Origin: Paracoccaceae bacterium
GTDB taxonomy: Bacteria; Pseudomonadota; Alphaproteobacteria; Rhodobacterales; Rhodobacteraceae
Assembly (NCBI GenBank): GCA_007120685.1
Contig: SKNG01000396.1
Span: 1 to 5,411, forward strand
Reading direction: 5' to 3'
DNA length: 5,411 nucleotides
Translations under genes and position numbers: made by a program
The notes under the pieces: generated by a model
The model's input: the letters and a program-made list of their open reading frames with translations, nothing else
What the model was told of the DNA's origin: nothing
Database searches by the model: none
Shown here: one piece after another, positions 1 to 4,544 of the stretch
Layout: every line of letters starts with the position of its first letter
Position numbering within the stretch: the first letter of the stretch is position 1

Positions 1-126
1 GCAGCTCCCGCAATCAGCTCTCGGCAGCAAGGCGCCCTTGCAGGCGATGAAGGAATGGCACAAACTCAAGCCACAGCTGTTCAGGAAGCAGCCATACTAC
101 CTTCCGGGATGTGACAGGTAACGACA
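1..126 (+). mobile_element. Right end of an insertion sequence (IS481-like), cut by the window edge
   Basis: The left edge of the window holds the 3' end of an insertion sequence that interrupts the tctC gene. A plus-strand frame encodes a transposase C-terminus ending with TAA at 119-121. Read inward on the minus strand from 126, the DNA begins TGTCGTTACCTGTCACA. A TGT...ACA terminus is usual for IS481-type and related elements, so 126/127 is the proposed boundary. It coincides with the point where the tctC protein stops resembling its family (after Gly246). The other terminal repeat and the target duplication lie outside the window, so the exact end is an inference, uncertain by several bases. 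Confidence 0.72.
2..121 (+). CDS. Transposase C-terminal fragment, IS481-like DDE family (5' part outside window)
   Basis: Only the last 39 codons are visible, open to the left edge and ending with TAA at 119-121. The peptide contains PQSALGSKAPLQAMKEWHK and then LFRKQPYYLPGCDR at the C-terminus. This matches, from memory, the end of the integrase-core transposases usually annotated as IS481 family. There the pattern 'P..ALG..TP..A...W...KP.LF.K..Y...G.D' follows the last catalytic Glu of the DDE triad. The catalytic residues are upstream of the window, so activity cannot be judged. It runs opposite to the host genes and lies at the disrupted end of tctC. The neighbouring IS3 family also has an 'ALG..TP' tail, so the family name is less certain than the transposase call. 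Confidence 0.75.
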   Translation, partial: QLPQSALGSKAPLQAMKEWHKLKPQLFRKQPYYLPGCDR

Positions 127-866
127 TAGCCGTGCCCCATCTCGCTGAAGGTCGGCACATCCGGCACGCGGAAATGGCGATCCTCGGCCGCGACACCAAG
201 GATGCGTACCTCGCCCGCGTCATGCAGATCGGCCAGCATCGGCACCGGCAGCGTCGCCGCCATCACCTCGCCCGAGACCAGGGCTGCGACAGTCGGCGCA
301 TAGCCCTGATAGGGCACCTTGGTCAGCTGGATGTCGAAATAGTTCTCGATGAAGGCGGCATTGAGGAAGGAAAACCCGCCCGGCGAATCGTTGCCGTTGA
401 TGATGCCGCCGGGACTGGCGCGGGCGAAGTCCAGAAAGCCCGCGAAATCCTCGATATCCGTATCCGCGCGCACCGCCAGCGCGGCGGGTTCGATGTTGAT
501 CACCGCCAGCGGTTCCAGCCGATCCAGCGCCGTGGCATTTTCATTCATGTAGCTTTGCGCCGTGGCATGCAGGCCCAGCACGCCCAGCGTGTAGCCGTCG
601 GCCGCCGCTTCCTCTACCTGCCGCACGCCCGTCGCACCGGCCGCGCCGGGCACATTGGTCACCACGACCGAGGTGGGCAGTTCCTGCTCCAGAAACTCGG
701 TCAGCAGCCGCGTGACGGTGTCATGCCCGCCGCCCGCGGGCCAGGCTACCACCATGGTGATCGGCTGGTCCGGAAAGGCCATCGCCGGCGCCGGCGTCAG
801 CGCCGCCCCCAGACCCAGGCCCATAGCCGCTGCCGCCGCATATCCGATGAAATGCCGTCTGCGCAT
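81..866 (-). pseudogene. TctC-type (Bug) tripartite tricarboxylate transporter substrate-binding protein, 3' end replaced by an insertion sequence
   Basis: This is a periplasmic solute-binding protein of the tripartite tricarboxylate transporter (TTT, TctC/Bug) family. The 261-residue frame starts at ATG 866-864, preceded by an AGGGGG ribosome site (872-877). It opens with a signal peptide carrying a twin-arginine-like RRRHFIG and an AMA cleavage site near residue 30, so Tat export is possible. Family signatures follow: FPDQPI at 31-36, PAGGGHDTVTR at 43-53 (ligand loop), NVPGAAGATG at 71-80, DGYTLGV at 90-96 and VPTF at 237-240. Homology ends at about residue 246. The last roughly 14 residues (VVTCHIPEGSMAAS) are read from insertion-sequence DNA before a TGA at 81-83. 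The family usually has about 300-330 residues, so some 60-70 C-terminal residues belonging to the two-lobed fold are missing and function is probably lost. No TctA or TctB gene is in the window. Confidence 0.85.
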
Positions 867-871
867 CTTGA

Positions 872-877
872 CCCCCT
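872..877 (-). promoter_or_regulatory. Ribosome binding site of the tctC-type gene
   Basis: The minus strand reads AGGGGG, separated by 5 nt from the ATG at 866-864. It supports that ATG as the start, which also puts the signal peptide at the proper N-terminus. Confidence 0.5.
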
Positions 878-913
878 GTTGCTGTCTGTCGATTCGAGTT
901 TGTTTGTGTGCTT

Positions 914-941
914 ATGGTATCCAAGGCTGACGCCAAGTCAA
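914..941 (-). promoter_or_regulatory. Candidate sigma-70 promoter for the tctC-type gene
   Basis: In the 83-nt gap between dctM and the tctC-type gene the minus strand carries TTGACT (941-936, 5 of 6 matches to the -35 consensus). A 16-nt spacer follows, then TACCAT (919-914, 4 of 6 to the -10 consensus). Transcription would begin near 906, giving a leader of about 40 nt. The gap is visibly richer in A/T than the flanking genes. A short TGAC/GTCA inverted repeat (928-931 with 937-940) overlaps the -35 box and could be a regulator site, but it is only four bases per arm. This is pattern matching only. Confidence 0.4.
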
Positions 942-949
942 TTCTTCCC

Positions 950-2209
950 TCACAGCAGCGCCAGGCTGAGCCATGGCACCAGCGCCAGCGCCACCAGCGC
1001 CAGACAGGCCACGGCGAAGAAGGGCAGCGTGACCCAGAACACCTGCACCGCGTTCACCTGGCTTACCGAAGCGGCGACATAAAGCCCGATCCCCACCGGT
1101 GGCGACAGCAGCCCCAGGATCAGGTTGATCGACACCACGACGCCGAAATGCAGCGGGTGGATGCCGTATACCTCGGTGGCGATGGGCAGCAGGATCGGCA
1201 CCACCATGATCAGCCCCGGAATGCCGTCGATCACCGTGCCGACGATCAACAGCACCACCAGCACCAGCAGCATGAAGGCGATGGGCGTGGTGGCGACCGA
1301 CTGGATCCAGGCCGCTGCCGTCTGCGGCACCTGGCCGAAGATCAGCACCCAGGAAAACACCCCGGCGGCGGCGACCAGAAACAACACCAGCGCCGAATTC
1401 AGCCCGGTGCGCAGCAGGATCATCGGGAAATCGCGCAGTTTCAGCGAGCGGGTATAGACCAACCCGATCAGCGTGGCGACAACGGCGCCGATGGCAGCGG
1501 CCTCGGTCGGCGAGCCGAAGCCGCCCAAGATGGTGCCGATGATCACCACCGGGATCAGCAGCATCGGCAGTGCATCGCGCAGCGCGCGAAAGCGGTCAGG
1601 CCAGGACAGCCGGTCCCCGCGCGGCATGGCGTGGCGCCAGCCCAGAAAGGCCACGGTCAGGATAAAAAGCCCGGTCAGCATCAGCCCGGGCAGGATGCCG
1701 GCGATCAGCATGTCGCGCACCGCCACCTGCGCCAGCACGGCATAGACCACGAAGACGATGGAGGGCGGGATGATCGGCCCCAGAAGCCCGCCATAGGCCG
1801 TCAGCCCGGCGGCAAAGGCGCGCTCATAGCCCGCGCGCTGCATTTCCGGCACCATGACCTGGCTCATCATCGCAATCTGCGCGGTGGCCGAGCCGAGGAT
1901 CGAGGCCACCATCATGTTGGCCAGCAGGTTGATATAGGCCAACCCGCCGCGCAGCGCGCCGACAAAGGCCGCGGCCAGCCGCACCAGCCGCTGGGTGATG
2001 CCGGCGCCATTCATCAACTCGCCGATAAGGATGAACAGCGGAATCGCCAGCAGGCCGGAATTGTCCAGCGAGGAGAAGAGCTTCAGCGCGTAGCTGTCCA
2101 GCAGGACCAGGTTGTTGGTTTCCCAGATGAAGACCAGCGCGGCCATGCACAGGATCAGCCCGATGGGCAAGCCGATGACCAGAAGCAGCAGGAAGGCGGA
2201 AAGCGTCAT
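950..2209 (-). CDS. dctM: TRAP transporter large permease subunit DctM
   Basis: This is the large membrane subunit of a tripartite ATP-independent periplasmic (TRAP) transporter. It is the ion-transporter-superfamily channel that couples solute uptake to the sodium or proton gradient. The 419 residues match the usual 425-430. The protein is almost entirely hydrophobic, with about 11-12 membrane segments. Family motifs in order are IPLFILIGELM at 56-66, LGSATAQIA at 105-113 (first ion-site hairpin region), GPIIPPS at 144-150, GGFGSPTEAAAIGAV at 229-243, and GLLSPPVGIGLYVAA at 366-380 (second hairpin region). The ATG at 2209-2207 lies 4 nt after the dctQ stop. A GAGGGG ribosome site (2222-2217), 7 nt from the ATG, lies across the end of dctQ, so translation is probably coupled. 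It acts with DctQ and with the DctP encoded upstream. No clear terminator follows the TGA at 952-950. Confidence 0.95.
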   Translation of the reverse strand: MTLSAFLLLLVIGLPIGLILCMAALVFIWETNNLVLLDSYALKLFSSLDNSGLLAIPLFILIGELMNGAGITQRLVRLAAAFVGALRGGLAYINLLANMMVASILGSATAQIAMMSQVMVPEMQRAGYERAFAAGLTAYGGLLGPIIPPSIVFVVYAVLAQVAVRDMLIAGILPGLMLTGLFILTVAFLGWRHAMPRGDRLSWPDRFRALRDALPMLLIPVVIIGTILGGFGSPTEAAAIGAVVATLIGLVYTRSLKLRDFPMILLRTGLNSALVLFLVAAAGVFSWVLIFGQVPQTAAAWIQSVATTPIAFMLLVLVVLLIVGTVIDGIPGLIMVVPILLPIATEVYGIHPLHFGVVVSINLILGLLSPPVGIGLYVAASVSQVNAVQVFWVTLPFFAVACLALVALALVPWLSLALL

Positions 2210-2213
2210 CGCC

Positions 2214-2795
2214 CTACCCCTCGCCCGGCCGGAATTCCTGCGCCAGCGGGCGCGGGTCGATCAGGCCCAGATCCTCGGCCAGGTTGGTCAGCGCATGCAC
2301 GGTGATGGTGAAGGCGAACCAGGGCATGATCAGGTAGAACCAGATGAAGCGCCATTGCAGGATGGGGGTGACATCGGTGTAGACGAAGTTGAAGGTGGTG
2401 AACTGGAAGGTGTCGATATCGAACCCGGCGGCCCACAGGCCCACCGGATCCAGCCAGCGGATGCACAGCCAGATCAGGATGATGCCAAAGGCGCTGGCCA
2501 CCAGCGAAACCAGGATGCGCAGCGCGCGCACCACCGGGCCGCGCAGCATTTCCTGCAGGATCTTCACCGCCGGGTCGATGCGCGCGCGCAGCATCAGGCT
2601 GGCGCCGGAAAAGGCCGCCAGAATCATTGACAGTTTCGCCAGTTCATCGGCCCAGGCCAGCGTGATGCGGAACATCCGGAAGCCGACATTGATCAGCACG
2701 AAAAAGGCAATGCCGGCGATCAGCAGCATCAACAGCAGGCGGTCGATGCGGATCAACCCGTCAGAGAGCGCGCGCAGCAGGCGGAAAGGCAGCAT
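2214..2795 (-). CDS. dctQ: TRAP transporter small permease subunit DctQ
   Basis: This is the small membrane subunit of the TRAP transporter, which scaffolds and binds DctM. From the ATG at 2795-2793 it has 193 residues and four predicted membrane helices, near 19-39, 46-66, 92-112 and 149-171. The second helix contains WADELAKLSMILAAFSGA (48-65), matching the family pattern W..E......W..F.GA. The sequence TPILQWRFIWFY before helix 4 fits the usual 'sPAL..P.w..Y' motif. The loop between helices 3 and 4 (about 113-148) looks longer than normal. I chose this ATG because an AAGGG ribosome site (2807-2803) lies 7 nt upstream. An in-frame TTG at 2822-2820 would add 9 residues but has no ribosome site. 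The gene ends with TAG at 2216-2214, and dctM begins 4 nt later. Sequence identity among DctQ proteins is low, so the call rests on topology and context. Confidence 0.92.
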   Translation of the reverse strand: MLPFRLLRALSDGLIRIDRLLLMLLIAGIAFFVLINVGFRMFRITLAWADELAKLSMILAAFSGASLMLRARIDPAVKILQEMLRGPVVRALRILVSLVASAFGIILIWLCIRWLDPVGLWAAGFDIDTFQFTTFNFVYTDVTPILQWRFIWFYLIMPWFAFTITVHALTNLAEDLGLIDPRPLAQEFRPGEG

Positions 2796-2802
2796 CGGGC
2801 AA

Positions 2803-2807
2803 CCCTT
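2803..2807 (-). promoter_or_regulatory. Ribosome binding site that fixes the dctQ start
   Basis: The minus strand reads AAGGG 7 nt before the ATG at 2795-2793. The only competing in-frame start, TTG at 2822-2820, has no purine-rich sequence at a suitable distance (upstream bases are CCAGCCTGCC). The ATG is therefore preferred. Confidence 0.6.
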
Positions 2808-2830
2808 GCAGGATTTGGCCAAGGCAGGCT

Positions 2831-2868
2831 GGCAGCGCGGCGCGTGCTTGGCAAGGTGCCGCGCTGCC
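2831..2868 (-). promoter_or_regulatory. Stem-loop between dctP and dctQ (mRNA stabiliser or attenuator)
   Basis: A perfect 11-bp inverted repeat (2831-2841 with 2858-2868, arms GGCAGCGCGGC/GCCGCGCTGCC) with a 16-nt loop lies in the 89-nt dctP-dctQ gap, 16 nt after the dctP stop. It has no T-run, so it is not a classic intrinsic terminator. In binding-protein-dependent transporter operons such structures often protect the 3' end of the upstream message, so the binding protein is made in excess over its membrane partners. That role here is an inference. Confidence 0.6.
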
Positions 2869-2884
2869 CTTCAGGCGCGGCGGA

Positions 2885-3862
2885 TCAGAACGTCTCCACC
2901 AGCTCGCGCAGACGCGCCACGAAGGGGGTCTGTTCGCCCCATTCGGCGTCCCAGCGCTCGACGATATCGCCGAAGAACTCGGGCCCCACGCCTTCGGTGA
3001 TCCGGATGCCCGGCGCCTCGCGCAGGGTGGCCAGCTTGTCGGCTTCCTCGTCCACGAAACGGTCGATGGTGCGGTCGCAATGCAGTTGCATCGCATCGGC
3101 GATCAGGTCGCGGTCCTCCTCGCTCAGCCCTGTCCAGACCCGACCGGACACCAGCGCAACCATGCCGAAGACATGGTGGTTGGTCTCCAGCAGATAGGGC
3201 GCGTGTTCGTAATAGCGGAAGTTGATGATGGATTCGTAATCCATGTCCAGCCCGTCGACCTGGGCATTGGCCAGCGCGTCATAGATAGCGGGCAGCGCCA
3301 TGGGCGCGGGCGCGGCGCCGAACATCTCGAAGAAGCGGCTGATGGCGGGCGCCGGCGTGATGCGGATGCGCTGGCCGTCCAGGTCGGCGGCGGAGTCGAT
3401 GGGGTTGCGCATGACCATCTGGCGCATGCCGATCATCGCATAGCACAGGCCCACGGTGCCGGTGGCACGCGGCAGCGCATCCAGGATCTCGCGCGCCACG
3501 TCGGAGCGGAAGACGCGGGCGGCGTCCTCGATATTGTCCACCAGGAAGGGGGCATGCAGCGCCGCCATGTCGGGCACGCGGAAGGTCAGTTCGGCCGTGG
3601 TCAGCCAGGCCATGTCCAGCGCGCCGGTCTGCAACTGCTGCAGCATCGTCGCCTCGTTGCCCAACTGGCCCGAGGGGAACACCGCCAGGCTGAACCGCCC
3701 GTCCGAACGTTCCTGCAGCGTTTCGTTCAGCGCCGCCACCTCCTGGTTCCAGACATGCACGGGCGGGGTGATCAGGCCGATGCGGAACTCGCGTTCCTGG
3801 GCGGCGGCGGGCAGGGCGAAACCGATACCGGCCGCGATGGCCACTGCTGTTTTCCACGTCAT
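2885..3862 (-). CDS. dctP: TRAP transporter solute-binding protein DctP
   Basis: This is the periplasmic receptor of the TRAP transporter. It captures the substrate and delivers it to DctQM. It has 325 residues, the usual length. Residues 1-22 form a Sec signal peptide (MTWK, then a hydrophobic Ala-rich stretch, cleavage at PAAAQ-E). The mature part begins FRIGLITPP. DctP motifs are visible: FPSGQLGNEATMLQQLQTGALDM (around 62-84), DLDGQRIRI at 160-168, and a PMALPAIYDALANAQVDGLD block at 187-206. By position, Arg167 is the conserved arginine that clamps the substrate carboxylate, so the ligand is probably an organic acid or amino-acid-like carboxylate. Beyond that, specificity cannot be told. 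Two cysteines (140 and 262) occur in the mature protein. An AAGGAG ribosome site lies 8 nt before the ATG at 3862-3860, the best in the window, fitting high expression. Confidence 0.95.
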   Translation of the reverse strand: MTWKTAVAIAAGIGFALPAAAQEREFRIGLITPPVHVWNQEVAALNETLQERSDGRFSLAVFPSGQLGNEATMLQQLQTGALDMAWLTTAELTFRVPDMAALHAPFLVDNIEDAARVFRSDVAREILDALPRATGTVGLCYAMIGMRQMVMRNPIDSAADLDGQRIRITPAPAISRFFEMFGAAPAPMALPAIYDALANAQVDGLDMDYESIINFRYYEHAPYLLETNHHVFGMVALVSGRVWTGLSEEDRDLIADAMQLHCDRTIDRFVDEEADKLATLREAPGIRITEGVGPEFFGDIVERWDAEWGEQTPFVARLRELVETF

Positions 3863-3870
3863 GGGTCGTT

Positions 3871-3876
3871 CTCCTT
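3871..3876 (-). promoter_or_regulatory. Consensus ribosome binding site of dctP
   Basis: The minus strand reads AAGGAG, 8 nt from the dctP ATG (3862-3860). It is the strongest ribosome site in the window and fits the need for excess binding protein over membrane subunits. Confidence 0.75.
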
Positions 3877-3900
3877 GTTGAACCGTTCTCGGGGTCTTGC

Positions 3901-3918
3901 CCGGGGTTGCATCCCCGG
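3901..3918 (-). promoter_or_regulatory. Small GC hairpin upstream of dctP
   Basis: A perfect 6-bp inverted repeat, CCGGGG (3901-3906) and CCCCGG (3913-3918), with a 6-nt loop. It lies between a larger hairpin (3927-3953) and the dctP ribosome site. As RNA it would sit about 40 nt before the dctP start. With the neighbouring hairpin it may set how much transcript continues or where it is processed. No T-run follows. Confidence 0.45.
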
Positions 3919-3926
3919 ATCGATGC

Positions 3927-3953
3927 GCCGGCGCGGGGGCGACCCGCGCCGGC
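3927..3953 (-). terminator. Strong hairpin after the PF06684 gene (attenuator or processing site, no T-tract)
   Basis: A perfect 11-bp inverted repeat (GCCGGCGCGGG at 3927-3937, CCCGCGCCGGC at 3943-3953) with a 5-nt loop begins 6 nt after the TGA of the PF06684 gene. The position is that of an intrinsic terminator, but the minus strand continues GCATCGATCC rather than with a T-run. Partial termination, Rho-linked pausing or 3'-end protection are all more likely than a full stop. No convincing new promoter is seen between it and dctP, which suggests that transcription reads through. Confidence 0.5.
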
Positions 3954-3959
3954 CTGTTC

Positions 3960-4544
3960 TCAGCGAAGGCCGTCCCTGCCCTCGATATCCTCGGCCCGCA
4001 GCCCGCCCACCCGGGCGTGAATGCGCGCGCCCGTGGTCATCACCAGCACCAGCGCCAACTCACCCGCGCGGGGGGCGTCGTTCAGCCCCACTTCCATCGC
4101 ATCGAAATGGCTGCGGACGTAGGCGGCGTTGATATGGGTCACGGGCACATCCAGCCGCGTGCCCGGCCCGCCGACCTTTTTCGTCGAGGGCACGATGGCC
4201 ATCGCATCGCCCAGAACTTCGCGCATCGCCCAGCCGCCCGGCACATGCCACAGCGCGCCGTGTTCCAGTTCGCCCGCAGCGCCGACGATGGCGCCCTTGC
4301 CATAACCCTGCACTGCCTTCGGATCGCCGCCCAGAGCCGCGACCAGGCGCCGGGCCATGGCCTCGCCCAGCGGTTTCAGTGTGTCCATGAAGCCCGCGAT
4401 TTCAGGCTCATAGCGGCCGGCGAAGGGGTTTTCGATGACCGAGATCATCGCCGCGCGGCGCAGCGGCGTGTCGGCGACCGGGCCGCCCTCGTGGAATATC
4501 TCCTCGGTCATAAGCGCCTGTTTGCGGAGGATCAGGTCAGGCAT
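3960..4544 (-). CDS. PF06684 (DUF1185) 'amino acid synthesis' family protein
   Basis: This is a cytoplasmic protein of 194 residues, the normal size for PF06684 (about 190). Conserved blocks run through its whole length: HEGG at 18-21, NPFAGRY at 39-45, GKGAIVGAAGELEHGALWH at 82-100, and the long stretch from STKKVGG (120-126) through VPVTHINAAYVRSHFDAMEVG to about 153. Crystal structures of family members from Bordetella and Ruegeria (Silicibacter) showed a chorismate-mutase-like fold, and a role in amino-acid metabolism was suggested. The reaction is unknown. The ATG at 4544-4542 was chosen because it gives the family's N-terminus. It overlaps the end of the UPF0280 gene by 8 nt (ATGCCTGA) and has no good ribosome site of its own, so translation is probably coupled. 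An ATG at 4511-4509 would lose a conserved N-terminal strand. It lies upstream of the TRAP genes, so it may act on the imported compound. Confidence 0.9.
   Translation of the reverse strand: MPDLILRKQALMTEEIFHEGGPVADTPLRRAAMISVIENPFAGRYEPEIAGFMDTLKPLGEAMARRLVAALGGDPKAVQGYGKGAIVGAAGELEHGALWHVPGGWAMREVLGDAMAIVPSTKKVGGPGTRLDVPVTHINAAYVRSHFDAMEVGLNDAPRAGELALVLVMTTGARIHARVGGLRAEDIEGRDGLR

Noticed and set aside
14..223. Minus-strand 69-codon frame ending RLQGRLAAES, at first resembling a transposase N-terminus
   Set aside because: The plus strand of the same DNA gives a much better match to an IS481-like transposase C-terminus, and the upstream part of this frame is a shadow of tctC.
111..1082. 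Long plus-strand open frame of 323 codons across tctC and the end of dctM
   Set aside because: It is antisense to two well-supported genes. Its product is full of Arg, His and Gln with no recognisable domain, as expected from the opposite strand of GC-rich coding DNA.
908..2305. Plus-strand open frame of 465 codons opposite dctM
   Set aside because: The product is a low-complexity Gln/His/Asp/Arg string, the usual antisense image of a hydrophobic membrane protein. DctM has clear family motifs on the other strand.
2796..2822. TTG start for dctQ adding nine residues (MAKSCKGCP)
   Set aside because: There is no ribosome site before it, whereas the ATG at 2795-2793 has AAGGG at 7 nt. The extra residues are not membrane-protein-like.
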